Shown: positions 55,044 to 63,276 of the stretch, one piece after another
Numbering within the stretch: the stretch's first letter is position 1
How the letters are laid out: every line of letters starts with the position of its first letter
From: Chitinophagaceae bacterium IBVUCB2
GTDB taxonomy: Bacteria > Bacteroidota > Bacteroidia > Chitinophagales > Chitinophagaceae
Length of the DNA: 64,000 nt
Assembly (NCBI GenBank): GCA_002127295.1
Contig: NFUV01000001.1
Coordinates: forward strand, 1,612,001 to 1,676,000
Direction of reading: 5' to 3'
The notes under the pieces: model-generated
The model's database searches: none
What the model was told of the DNA's origin: nothing
Seen by the model: only the letters and a program-made list of their open reading frames with translations
Translations under genes and position numbers: made by a program

Positions 55044-55154
55044 TAGTAGATATCCTTTTATTATTTTAACTTAGTAAAGATTGAACCACCTGCTCTGATA
55101 ACCTCTGCGTACCGCTGTTATTAACTGCAATCTGCCCTGGCTAAAAAATTTTTT

Positions 55155-55718
55155 ATGATAAAAAAAACAGCCGGTGAAACCTGGAAACCTTTAACCTTTT
55201 CCGGATGGAGGCAATTACGCAATCGCTATGCAGTTTCTAATAAGGGACGAATAGCTAGTTATAAAAATAATGTCCTGGAGGATGGAAAAATACTAAGCGG
55301 CTCCCTTACAACTGGCTACCGGACACTCAACCTTCATCGCCCCAATAATAAAGGGACTTTATATATACACAGGGAGATGGCACATATTTTTTTAAAAAAA
55401 ACTTCCGGCCAACATAAATATGTAATTCACCGCAATCACAATAAGCTGGATAATAACATCAGCAACCTTCGCTGGGTTACTTTACCACAAATGATTTCTC
55501 ACCAACAACAAAGCCCAGCCAAAGTTGCTTATAAAATAAAACAAGCCAATCGTACGCAAGGGTTGAAACTTTCAGCTACACAGGTTAAAAAAATTAAAAC
55601 TATTCTCAACAGCGAAGACCGCCAAATTACCATCAAAAAACTTGCAGAAAAATATAGTGTTAGTGAAATGACGTTGTACAGAATTAAGAGTGGAGAAAAT
55701 TGGGGCAGAATAAAATGA
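55155..55718 (+). CDS. NUMOD4/HNH-type putative homing-endonuclease-like protein
   Basis: 187-residue protein. The N-terminal segment (~10-60, WKPLTFSGWRQLRNRYAVSNKGRIASYKN ... GYRTLNLHRPNNKG) fits NUMOD4; the middle (~65-120) fits HNH_3 (YIHREMAHIFL, then VIHRNHNKLDNNISNLRWVT), keeping one key histidine and the asparagines; the end (~140-187) is a helix-turn-helix of resolvase/NUMOD type (ITIKKLAEKYSVSEMTLYRIKSG). No intron or intein is visible next to it. It may be a freestanding homing enzyme or a domesticated DNA-binding relative. Confidence 0.75.
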   Translation: MIKKTAGETWKPLTFSGWRQLRNRYAVSNKGRIASYKNNVLEDGKILSGSLTTGYRTLNLHRPNNKGTLYIHREMAHIFLKKTSGQHKYVIHRNHNKLDNNISNLRWVTLPQMISHQQQSPAKVAYKIKQANRTQGLKLSATQVKKIKTILNSEDRQITIKKLAEKYSVSEMTLYRIKSGENWGRIK

Positions 55719-55776
55719 GTTTTAATTTGTGGTTTATTGTTGTTTTACTCTGGGGTATCTTAGCAAAAAGTAAACA

Positions 55777-56445
55777 ATGCTAAGTCCTTCGACTATTAAA
55801 TTTCTGAAAGATTTAAAGAAGAACAATAACAGACCCTGGTTTGAGGCCAACAGGGCAAAGTATGACACTGCGAAGGCTGATTTTGCAAATTTTATTCAGG
55901 CCGTAATTGACCAACATGGAAAGAAAGATGTTTCTATAAAAAATATTGTTGCTAAAGATTGTTTATTCCGCATCAACAGAGATGTACGATTTTCAAAGGA
56001 TAAATCCCCCTATAAATCAAACTTCGGAGCCAGCATTAATAAAAGTGGGAAAAAAGCTGAACATTCAGCCGGGTATTACTTCCAGGTTCAACCCCAAAGA
56101 AATTTTGCGGGTGGTGGTATCTGGATGCCAGAACCAAATGAATTGAAAAAAGTACGGCAAGAGATAGATTACAATTTTGCCGACTTCAAAAAAATTATTA
56201 GTTCAAGGAAATTCAAATCGATATACGGCGACCTTGATAGAAGCGAAGAATTTTTACTGCGTCGTGTACCTAAAGGATATGAACCGGATAATCCTGCAGC
56301 TGATTACCTGAAATTAAAAAGTTTTGTTGGAATATCTTTTTTCAGCGATGCAGATCTTATATCAAAAGATCTTGTAAAAAAAACGGTTGCAGCTTTTGAA
56401 GCACTGCAACCTGTTATTCAATTCATCAATAATAGCATGGAATAA
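55777..56445 (+). CDS. DUF2461 family protein
   Basis: 222-residue cytosolic protein with the family's features: LSPSTIKFLKDLKKNNNRPWFEANRAKYDTAK at the start, RINRDVRFSKDKSPYKSNFGASI near residue 70, GYYFQVQPQRNFAGGGIWMPEPNELKKVRQEI, and RVPKGYEPDNPAADYLKLKSFVG. Full length for DUF2461 (TIGR02453). The function is unknown; it is widespread and often single. Convergent with asd, two bases apart, with no terminator visible between them. Confidence 0.9.
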   Translation: MLSPSTIKFLKDLKKNNNRPWFEANRAKYDTAKADFANFIQAVIDQHGKKDVSIKNIVAKDCLFRINRDVRFSKDKSPYKSNFGASINKSGKKAEHSAGYYFQVQPQRNFAGGGIWMPEPNELKKVRQEIDYNFADFKKIISSRKFKSIYGDLDRSEEFLLRRVPKGYEPDNPAADYLKLKSFVGISFFSDADLISKDLVKKTVAAFEALQPVIQFINNSME

Positions 56446-56447
56446 AA

Positions 56448-57455
56448 TCAAAGCAGATTTTTCGATAGCATATATTCTGCAATCTGCACTGCATTTGTTG
56501 CTGCTCCTTTTCTAAGGTTATCAGAAACCACCCACATGTTTAATGTTTTTGGCTGACTCTCATCTCTCCTTAGCCTTCCTACAAACACTTCATCTTTTTC
56601 ATGCGCATCCATCGGCATCGGGTAAAACTGTGCAGCATCATCATTCTGTACCACAATACCAGGCGCAGCTGCTAACAGTGATTTTACTTCTTCCAAATCA
56701 AAATCATTTTCAAATTCCACATTCACACTTTCACTATGGCCACCCATTACCGGAATACGAACTGTAGTAGCTGTTACCCGGATAGAGTCGTCCCGCATAA
56801 TCTTACAAGTCTCTTTCACCATTTTCATTTCTTCTTTCGTATAACCATTTTCTAAAAACACATCGATCTGCGGAATCACATTCAGATCAATTTGATATTT
56901 ATACGCCATTGCATGTTCCGCACTCACTCCTTTTACAGCTCTTTCTCTTTCCCCCATTAATTGTTCAACAGCTTTCGCACCAGTGCCGGTTACACTCTGA
57001 TAGGTGCTCACCACCACTCTTTTTATTTTGTATTTTGTATGTAATGGTTGCAATGCTACTACCATTTGTATAGTAGAGCAGTTAGGATTTGCAATAATAA
57101 AATCATCAGCCGTCAGCGCATCAGCATTTACTTCCGGCACTACTAATTTTTTTTTCGGGTCCATTCTCCAGGCACTACTGTTATCAATTACTTTAATGCC
57201 AGCTTCTGCAAATTTTGGTGCCCACTCCAATGAAGTAGTACCTCCGGCAGAAAAAAGTGCCACTGCCGGTTTCGCAGCAATACCATCGGTCATACTCACT
57301 ACTTTATACTTCTTGCCTTTAAATTCTACTTCCTTACCTACCGACCTTTCTGATGCAACCGGAACTAATTCTGTAACCGGAAAATTTCTTTCTGCTAATA
57401 CCTGTAACATTTTGGTGCCTACTAAGCCTGTGGCCCCTACAACTGCAACTTTCAT
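56448..57455 (-). CDS. asd: Aspartate-semialdehyde dehydrogenase
   Basis: 335-residue enzyme that reduces aspartyl phosphate to aspartate semialdehyde, the branch metabolite for lysine/DAP, threonine and methionine. The NADP-binding start VAVVGATGLVGTKMLQVL, catalytic cysteine in IIANPNCSTIQM (near residue 130), STYQSVTGTGAKAVEQL, and the histidine of VMGGHSESVNVEF are all present. Full length. Upstream lies a 188-base leader with a short lysine-rich ORF and an intrinsic terminator, which suggests control by transcription attenuation (see the leader features). Confidence 0.96.
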   Translation of the reverse strand: MKVAVVGATGLVGTKMLQVLAERNFPVTELVPVASERSVGKEVEFKGKKYKVVSMTDGIAAKPAVALFSAGGTTSLEWAPKFAEAGIKVIDNSSAWRMDPKKKLVVPEVNADALTADDFIIANPNCSTIQMVVALQPLHTKYKIKRVVVSTYQSVTGTGAKAVEQLMGERERAVKGVSAEHAMAYKYQIDLNVIPQIDVFLENGYTKEEMKMVKETCKIMRDDSIRVTATTVRIPVMGGHSESVNVEFENDFDLEEVKSLLAAAPGIVVQNDDAAQFYPMPMDAHEKDEVFVGRLRRDESQPKTLNMWVVSDNLRKGAATNAVQIAEYMLSKNLL

Positions 57456-57531
57456 TTTACCTTTTATTTTTAGAATGAGTAATCAATTTTAAACCTCTGA
57501 CCTAACCTTAATAGATGGCTATAAAAAAAAG

Positions 57532-57554
57532 AGGCCTTCCATTTAGGAAGGCCT
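57532..57554 (-). terminator. Terminator-like hairpin inside the asd leader
   Basis: On the minus strand AGGCCTTCC, loop TAAAT, GGAAGGCCT, then CTTTTTTTT: a strong intrinsic terminator. It lies 77 bases upstream of the asd start, and the only upstream neighbour runs in the other direction, so it can only act on the asd transcript. The stem's 5' arm (CCTTCC) can instead pair with GGGAGG just after the leader ORF stop, giving a possible antiterminator. Confidence 0.85.
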
Positions 57555-57598
57555 GCAAAATTTTATGTTGATACACACATAACGCTGCAAAACCTCCC

Positions 57599-57643
57599 TC
57601 AGGAATGTTTCTTATTGCGTTTCGTATGTTTCACTAATGTCAT
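57599..57643 (-). CDS. Putative leader peptide of the asd attenuator
   Basis: A 14-codon ORF: ATG at 57643, TGA at 57599. The peptide reads MTLVKHTKRNKKHS, with four lysines and two threonines among 14 residues, both end products of the pathway that asd feeds. The predicted transcription start (from the promoter at 57652-57683) is only a few bases before the ATG. The terminator hairpin begins 45 bases after the stop. This is the arrangement of an amino-acid attenuator; the regulation itself is inferred. Confidence 0.55.
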   Translation of the reverse strand: MTLVKHTKRNKKHS

Positions 57644-57651
57644 GGTTCGTG

Positions 57652-57683
57652 CAAAAATAAGCGGATGAAACCTTTATCCCAAA
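57652..57683 (-). promoter_or_regulatory. Promoter of asd
   Basis: Minus strand: TTTG (57683-57680), 20 bases, TATTTTTG (57659-57652), an exact match to the Bacteroidota promoter pattern. Transcription should start at about 57646, three bases before the leader ORF. Confidence 0.75.
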
Positions 57684-57743
57684 CAATCAACAAAAAAAAT
57701 GGCGATTTAACCATATTACAACCGTTTGTTTTAACTTGATATA

Positions 57744-59453
57744 ATGAAAGCAGTATTAGCTCTGTTGTTTATTATACTATTGCCCACTCTTTTGCTGGGG
57801 CAGAACAGGTATGATGTGGTAATAGATGAAATAATGGCCGATCCAACTCCACAAATTGGAATGCCGGCCAACGAATGGATTGAATTAAAAAATACAACAA
57901 CAGCACCTATTAACTTACAAAACTGGCGGATCGGAGATGCGACCGGCCAAAGCGGACCCATGCCAAATTTTATTTTACAACCCGATAGTTACGTTATTAT
58001 TTGTACTGGAGGTGCTCTGGCATCGATGACTGTTTTTGGTCCTGCTATTTCGGTTACCAGTTTTCCATCATTAGACAATGATGGTGACCAACTTTTTTTG
58101 CGGGCTGCTAATGGAAGAACTATTCATGCAGTGAATTATACCTCTGGCTGGTACCAGAATGAAGTAAAAAAAGATGGCGGTTGGACCTTAGAAATGATTG
58201 ATACAAAAAATCCATGCGCCGGGAGCAACAATTGGAAGGCATCTATAAATACGGCAGGCGGAACACCAGCTACAAAAAATTCAATTGATGCAATAATTAA
58301 TGACACAAAATCACCTCAATTAAAAAGAGCTTATACAACAGATAATACAACAATAATATTAGTGTATGATGAGCCGGTTGATAGTTTAGCAGGTGCAACT
58401 ATAACCAACTATTCAATTGATGGCGGTTTGACACTTAGCAGCGCAATAACTTTGGCACCTTTATTCAATTTGGTACAATTAAAAACAACCATGCCACTTA
58501 CAGCCAATACAGTTTATAATATAACAGCCACCAATATAACAGATTGCAAAGGCAACGCCATTGGTTCAGCAAACAAAACAAGAGTCGGTTTGCCTTCAGA
58601 TGCCGCTACCGGCGAATGGATCATAAATGAAATATTATTTAATCCTAAGTCAAATGCATTTGACTTTGTAGAATTCTATAACAACAGTAACAAAATATTT
58701 GATGCGGCTAAGCTATATATTGCTAATCGAAATAGCAGCGGCATAATCAGCTCTATTAAACCATTAAGCACAGTGCCTCATTATATTTTTCCGGGTGACT
58801 ATATTGTTGAAACAGAAGATGCCGACAATTTATCGTTACAATATTTAGTTCAAAATCCGGATAATGTGTTTATAGTTAGCTCGCCACCCTCATTTTCTGA
58901 TGATGAAGGAACAGTAGTTGCATTAAATTTCCAGGGGAATGTTGTAGATGAAGTAAAATATAAAGACGACTGGCATTTTAAACTCATCGACAATGCTGAA
59001 GGTGTTTCATTGGAAAGAATTGATCCATCGGGTATTTCACAAGATGAAAATAATTGGCATAGTGCTGCCTCAACAGCCGGTTACGGAACACCTACCTATA
59101 AAAATTCGCAGTATAAATTATTAAATGCCATTGATGCCAGTATACAGGTCACACCAAAAATCTTCTCGCCAGATAATGATGGACGGGATGACATTACCAC
59201 TATTCAGTATGCAGTTACAGAACCGGGTTATATTGCCAACGTTACTATTTTTGATGCAGCCGGAAGACCCATTCGAAGTTTAGTAAGAAATGGAACATTA
59301 GGATTGAACGGTTACTGGAATTGGGATGGCCTGGATGATAAGGGACAAAAAATACCCATCGGCACCTACATTATCTTTACCGAACTATTTAACTTGCAGG
59401 GAAAGAAAGCCTCTTTTAAAAATGTAGTTGTACTCGCAAGAAAAATTAATTAA
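57744..59453 (+). CDS. Secreted lamin-tail-domain protein with FlgD/CHU_C-like C-terminus
   Basis: 569-residue exported protein (signal MKAVLALLFIILLPTLLLGQ). A lamin-tail domain is visible at ~22-140 (YDVVIDEIMADPTPQIGMPANEWIELKNTTTAPINLQNWRIGD), a Big_5/Ig-like part at ~185-285 (IILVYDEPVDSLAGATITNYSID), a second lamin-tail-like part at ~290-445 (GEWIINEILFNPKSNAFDFVEFYNNSN), and an end module at ~470-569 (IFSPDNDGRDDITTIQYAV ... ANVTIFDAAGRPIRSLVRNG) resembling FlgD Ig or T9SS-type ends. Probably a cell-surface or secreted protein of unknown role. Confidence 0.83.
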   Translation: MKAVLALLFIILLPTLLLGQNRYDVVIDEIMADPTPQIGMPANEWIELKNTTTAPINLQNWRIGDATGQSGPMPNFILQPDSYVIICTGGALASMTVFGPAISVTSFPSLDNDGDQLFLRAANGRTIHAVNYTSGWYQNEVKKDGGWTLEMIDTKNPCAGSNNWKASINTAGGTPATKNSIDAIINDTKSPQLKRAYTTDNTTIILVYDEPVDSLAGATITNYSIDGGLTLSSAITLAPLFNLVQLKTTMPLTANTVYNITATNITDCKGNAIGSANKTRVGLPSDAATGEWIINEILFNPKSNAFDFVEFYNNSNKIFDAAKLYIANRNSSGIISSIKPLSTVPHYIFPGDYIVETEDADNLSLQYLVQNPDNVFIVSSPPSFSDDEGTVVALNFQGNVVDEVKYKDDWHFKLIDNAEGVSLERIDPSGISQDENNWHSAASTAGYGTPTYKNSQYKLLNAIDASIQVTPKIFSPDNDGRDDITTIQYAVTEPGYIANVTIFDAAGRPIRSLVRNGTLGLNGYWNWDGLDDKGQKIPIGTYIIFTELFNLQGKKASFKNVVVLARKIN

Positions 59454-59481
59454 GCTTTTACTCCACACCTAAATTATCAAA

Positions 59482-60195
59482 ATGAAAACAAAGTTTATTC
59501 TATCCACCTGTCTGCTTTTATTACTACAAAGTGCAATATCACAAACAGCCGGATCTAATAATAATTGGACAGTTACAGACCGTTCTGATTTTATCAGGGA
59601 GTGCATTACAAGTGCTGGCCAAAATATGAATGTAGACTCAGCAACCAGTTATTGTAATTGCATGCTTCCGAAAGTAGAAGCAAAATATCCTAAAATTGAA
59701 GATGCGGGAAATCTAACAGCAGAAGTATTGGCAACTCCAGAATGGAAAAAAATGATTGCTGATTGCATGCAAAGCTGGACAAATAAAGATAAAGCGGATT
59801 TTATCCGGGAATGTATAGCAACTGCTAAACAATCACTGGGAGAAGAAAAAGCGTCCTTCTATTGTAACTGTATGCAGGTAAAAGTAGAAGAAAAATATCC
59901 AACGGTGGAGGAAGCTGGTAAAATAACAGATTCCGAACTTCAATCCGAATCCTTTCAAAAGATGATAAAAGATTGCATGGGAGGATGGACTGGTGCTGAA
60001 AAAACTGTTTTTACAAATGATTGCATAAAAGAAGCTAAAAAAACAATGAGTGACTTAAAAGCAAGAAATTATTGTGATTGTGCTCTTTCAAAAATCGAAT
60101 TGAGATTACCCGTTTTCTCAGAAGCACAATATTTAATTCCTGATAAAATAAACAGTCCTTATTGGAAGCAGATTTTATTGGACTGTAATAAGTAA
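59482..60195 (+). CDS. Exported protein made of three 70-residue cysteine modules
   Basis: 237-residue secreted protein (signal ~1-21, ending AISQ). Behind the signal come three direct repeats of exactly 70 residues, each with four cysteines: C41, C58, C60, C95; C111, C128, C130, C165; C181, C198, C200, C235 (pattern C-x16-C-x-C-x34-C). Shared text includes DFIREC, YCNCM, KVExKYP and KMIxDCM. No gap or insertion separates the copies. I do not recognise a named domain; the cysteine pattern suggests paired disulphides or a metal/heme-free structural module. It lies 28 bases behind the lamin-tail gene, so it is probably co-transcribed. Confidence 0.8.
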   Translation: MKTKFILSTCLLLLLQSAISQTAGSNNNWTVTDRSDFIRECITSAGQNMNVDSATSYCNCMLPKVEAKYPKIEDAGNLTAEVLATPEWKKMIADCMQSWTNKDKADFIRECIATAKQSLGEEKASFYCNCMQVKVEEKYPTVEEAGKITDSELQSESFQKMIKDCMGGWTGAEKTVFTNDCIKEAKKTMSDLKARNYCDCALSKIELRLPVFSEAQYLIPDKINSPYWKQILLDCNK

Positions 60196-60214
60196 TGCCA
60201 AAATGGTTTCAATT

Positions 60215-60246
60215 AAAAAAGCCTTTTCATAAGAAAAGGCTTTTTT
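60215..60246. terminator. Bidirectional terminator after the cysteine-module gene
   Basis: AAAAAAGCCTTTTC (60215-60228), loop ATAA, GAAAAGGCTTTTTT (60233-60246): perfect stem with A/T flanks, between convergent genes. Confidence 0.92.
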
Positions 60247-60265
60247 AATTTTCTTAATACTGTAA

Positions 60266-61189
60266 TTATCCTAACTCTATTTCAAAACTCACCAGGTCTT
60301 TAAACTCCTGTATTCTTTCAGTGATATCAGCTTTCGTTATTTCTTTCAATCTTGTAGGGCCAAATTTCTCTACGCAAAAACTTGCCATTGCAGAGCCAAC
60401 AATAATTGCTCTCTTCATATTTTCAAAAGAAATGTCACCGGTTTTTGCCAGGTGACCAATAAAACCACCGGCGAATGTATCACCAGCTCCGGTTGGGTCA
60501 AACACTTCTTCTAATGGTAAGGCAGGTGCATAAAACACACTATCATTATCAAATAAAAGAGCTCCATGCTCTCCTTTCTTTATGATGAGATATTTGGGGC
60601 CCATCGTCAGGATTTTCTTGGCGGCTTTTACAATGGAATATTCACCTGTTAACTGTCTGGCTTCAGCATCATTTACCATCAGCATATCCACCTGCTTCAA
60701 TACTTCTTTTAATCCATCCATTGCAATTTCCATCCAAAAGTTCATGGTGTCCATTACAATCAACTTCGGTCTTGTTTTCAATTGCTTTATTACACTCAAT
60801 TGTACATCCGGGGAAAGATTGCCCAGCATGAGAAACTCTGCACCCTGGTAACTATCAGGAACCTTTGGGTTGAAATCTGCTAATACATTCAGATCGGTAA
60901 TTAATGTATCACGGCTATTCATGTCCTCATGGTAGCGGCCGCTCCAGAAAAATGATTTTTTATCGGTTACCATCTCTACTCCTTCTAACTGAACACCTCT
61001 TTTTTTCAGATCTTCCATTTCTTCTTTCGGATAATCATAACCAACAATAGAGATCTGCTGCACAGGTTTTACAAAATTGCTGGCAGCATAGGCTACATAA
61101 GTAGCAGATCCCCCTATAATTTTATCTGTTTTTCCAAAGGGGGTTTCAATAGCATCAAAAGCCATGGTACCAACTGCAATAAGCGACAT
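60266..61189 (-). CDS. PfkB-family carbohydrate/nucleoside kinase
   Basis: 307-residue cytosolic sugar kinase of the ribokinase/PfkB family. It has a GGSATYVAYAASNF substrate loop near residue 26, DMLMVNDAEARQLTG in the middle, LIIKKGEHGALLFDND, and the anion hole and catalytic base in FDPTGAGDTFAGGFIGHLAK (aspartate of GAGD near residue 238). The substrate is uncertain; the F/Y-rich lid and MNFWMEIAMDGL segment fit a Bacteroidota PfkB group often called sugar kinase or adenosine-kinase-like. The -7-like TAGGTTTG lies about 65 bases upstream (minus strand 61260 down to 61253). Confidence 0.88.
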   Translation of the reverse strand: MSLIAVGTMAFDAIETPFGKTDKIIGGSATYVAYAASNFVKPVQQISIVGYDYPKEEMEDLKKRGVQLEGVEMVTDKKSFFWSGRYHEDMNSRDTLITDLNVLADFNPKVPDSYQGAEFLMLGNLSPDVQLSVIKQLKTRPKLIVMDTMNFWMEIAMDGLKEVLKQVDMLMVNDAEARQLTGEYSIVKAAKKILTMGPKYLIIKKGEHGALLFDNDSVFYAPALPLEEVFDPTGAGDTFAGGFIGHLAKTGDISFENMKRAIIVGSAMASFCVEKFGPTRLKEITKADITERIQEFKDLVSFEIELG

Positions 61190-61326
61190 AATAAATATCA
61201 GATTAAGATTTATAGAAAAGCCGGGGTTGATACCGACTAATTAAAAGGCGTGCAAACCTACAAGAAATTTGCCTACCTGAAAAAACCATTTACCAATAAC
61301 ATCCGCCTCTTTACCTATTCGTTTAT

Positions 61327-61334
61327 TATCTTTG
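61327..61334 (+). promoter_or_regulatory. -7 element for the tetR gene, implying a leaderless mRNA
   Basis: TATCTTTG ends only three bases before the ATG at 61338, so transcription should begin at or next to the start codon. No clear -33 element. Confidence 0.5.
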
Positions 61335-61337
61335 GCT

Positions 61338-61931
61338 ATGGCTAAATCAGTAAGAAAAAAGGCATCCAAAAAAGAATTGATCCTTCGCCGGGCGGCGGCT
61401 ATGTTCCGGGAAAAAGGTTTTGCTGCTACTTCCATGCGGGACCTGGCGGAAATGGTAGGTATTGAAGCCGCCAGTTTGTACAATCACATCCGGTCAAAGA
61501 ATGAGATACTCGAAGCTATTTGCTTTGATGTAGCGAATATATTTAACACTAATATTGAAACGATTGAAGCCAGCAATCAAAAGTCAATTGGTAAAATTGA
61601 CAACCTGCTTCGTTTTCATATTCGCCAGATGATCGAAAATTATGAAGAAGTATATGTGAGTGACAGAGAATGGAAACATCTTGACGAACCTTATCTCTCA
61701 AATTTCCAAACGCAGCGTCGTAACTACCGAAAAAAATTTGCAGCTATAATTGAAGACGGTATCGCTAAAAATGAAATTCGTAAAATAGATGCACCCACTG
61801 CAGTTTTAATCATTCTTCATGCGGTAAGTGGTATTGAAAGCTGGCACCGTAGCAAAGCAAAGATCAATGCACAAGAACTGGAAGACAATATGGTGATGAT
61901 AATGATTGATGGCTTACGAAAACATTCCTGA
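61338..61931 (+). CDS. TetR-family regulator, probably of phenylacetate degradation
   Basis: 197 residues from ATG 61338. The N-terminal HTH is typical: KKELILRRAAAMFREKGFAATSMRDLAEMVGIEAASLYNHIRSKNEIL (~12-60). The C-terminal ligand domain is all helical (FQTQRRNYRKKFAAIIEDGIAKNEIRKIDAPTAVLIILHAVSGIESWH), matching the TetR group in front of paa genes in Bacteroidota. paaE follows after three bases, so it is co-transcribed with the pathway; by analogy with PaaR it probably senses phenylacetyl-CoA and represses the cluster. That role is from context. Confidence 0.85.
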   Translation: MAKSVRKKASKKELILRRAAAMFREKGFAATSMRDLAEMVGIEAASLYNHIRSKNEILEAICFDVANIFNTNIETIEASNQKSIGKIDNLLRFHIRQMIENYEEVYVSDREWKHLDEPYLSNFQTQRRNYRKKFAAIIEDGIAKNEIRKIDAPTAVLIILHAVSGIESWHRSKAKINAQELEDNMVMIMIDGLRKHS

Positions 61932-61934
61932 TTT

Positions 61935-63014
61935 ATGTCGATTCATTTCCACCAGCTTGCGGTTAAAGAAGTAAGAAAAGAAACAGAAGATTGTGTTTCT
62001 GTAGTGTTTGAAATTCCCGATAACTTGAAAGAAAGTTTTCATTTTCAACAAGGGCAAAGCCTTACCATGCGTAAGACTTTAAACAATGAAGATGTTCGCC
62101 GGACTTATTCTATTTGCAGCTCCCCTTTAGATAATGAATGGAGAGTTGCTATCAAAAAAGTGGATGGCGGATTATTTTCCTCTTTTGCAAATAATGAATT
62201 AAAGAAAGGCGATATCCTGGAAGTAATGCAGCCGGTGGGTAAATTTTACGTTGAATTAGATCCTGCCAATAAAAAAAACTACCTGGGTATAGCAGCCGGC
62301 AGTGGTATTACTCCACTACTTTCTATCATCAAAACTACATTACGAACCGAGCCACATAGCAGTTTCACTTTGGTTTATGGAAATAAAAACCGCAGTTCCA
62401 TTATTTTCTTTGAGGAACTGGAAGGCCTTAAAAACAAATACCTGCAACGCTTTAATTTCATCAATATACTTAGCCGGGAAAGAACAGATGCGGCAATTAA
62501 TTTTGGAAGAATCAACACTGATAAATTAAATGAGTTAGAGCAGCTGATAGATTATAATTCTTTTGACGAATCGTTTATCTGCGGACCCGAAGAAATGATA
62601 TTTGCAGCAAAAGATTTTTTAGAAGCAAAAGGCATTGATAAAAAGAAAATACATTTTGAACTGTTTACTACTCCTGGCCAAAAAATAGCAACTAACAATC
62701 AACAACGAACTACGGATAACAGTGGACCTACGAGCCAGGTCACCATTAAATTAGATGGCCGTTCTTTTGATTTCGATTTATCTCTGACCAGCGATACCAC
62801 TATATTGGATGCAGCTTTAAAACAAGGAGCGGACTTACCTTTTGCCTGTAAAGGTGGCGTATGCTGTACCTGCAAAGCCAAACTGTTGGAGGGGCAAGTT
62901 AGTATGGATGTACATTGGGGATTGGAAGATGAAGAAGTTGAACAAGGCTACATTCTTACCTGCCAGGCCCATCCAACTACAGAAAAGGTAGTTGTTGATT
63001 TTGACATCAAATAG
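61935..63014 (+). CDS. paaE: 1,2-phenylacetyl-CoA epoxidase reductase subunit
   Basis: 359-residue reductase that passes electrons from NAD(P)H to the PaaABC oxygenase. FAD domain ~1-105 with RRTYSICSSP; NAD domain ~108-235 with GIAAGSGITPLLSIIKTTL and SFICGPEEMI; C-terminal plant-type 2Fe-2S ferredoxin ~265-359 with cysteines in ACKGGVCCTCKAKLLEG and LTCQAHP. All cofactors' motifs are present. It lies between the TetR gene and paaA. A linker of polar residues (~250-265, TNNQQRTTDNSGPT) joins the reductase and ferredoxin parts. Confidence 0.93.
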   Translation: MSIHFHQLAVKEVRKETEDCVSVVFEIPDNLKESFHFQQGQSLTMRKTLNNEDVRRTYSICSSPLDNEWRVAIKKVDGGLFSSFANNELKKGDILEVMQPVGKFYVELDPANKKNYLGIAAGSGITPLLSIIKTTLRTEPHSSFTLVYGNKNRSSIIFFEELEGLKNKYLQRFNFINILSRERTDAAINFGRINTDKLNELEQLIDYNSFDESFICGPEEMIFAAKDFLEAKGIDKKKIHFELFTTPGQKIATNNQQRTTDNSGPTSQVTIKLDGRSFDFDLSLTSDTTILDAALKQGADLPFACKGGVCCTCKAKLLEGQVSMDVHWGLEDEEVEQGYILTCQAHPTTEKVVVDFDIK

Positions 63015-63060
63015 CACATCAAGTTTTTTTCTCAATAAAATATACCCTCTCTCAGGTATC

Positions 63061-63074
63061 AATTAACGTTAATT
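63061..63074. promoter_or_regulatory. Perfect 14-base palindrome, candidate TetR operator
   Basis: AATTAACGTTAATT is its own reverse complement and lies 47 bases after paaE and ~200 bases before paaA. Such a site could bind a TetR dimer. Palindromes of A/T-rich sequence can also arise by chance, and no second copy was found near the tetR gene. Confidence 0.3.
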
Positions 63075-63163
63075 CAATGTTTTCTTTACAGTAGAGAATA
63101 TACAGCTGTCAAAGTTTTTAAACTGCCGTTCTCTAAATAGTTTTGTTTTTCATGGTTATACTT

Positions 63164-63192
63164 AAAGGTTGCCTTAATTGGCGGCCTTTTTT
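63164..63192 (+). terminator. Intrinsic terminator between paaE and paaA
   Basis: AAAGGTTGCC pairs with GGCGGCCTTT (two G-U pairs) around TTAATT, followed by more T. It divides paaE from paaA, so paaA has its own promoter. Confidence 0.75.
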
Positions 63193-63250
63193 ATTAGTGT
63201 TAAAGCCCGTCTTTTCGTCAACAATTCACTCAAACAGGCGTTAGTTTTAG

Positions 63251-63258
63251 TAGATTTG
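63251..63258 (+). promoter_or_regulatory. -7 element of paaA
   Basis: TAGATTTG fits TAnnTTTG and ends 18 bases before the paaA start. The -33 element is not evident. Confidence 0.5.
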
Positions 63259-63276
63259 TAACCTAAATTGAACGAT

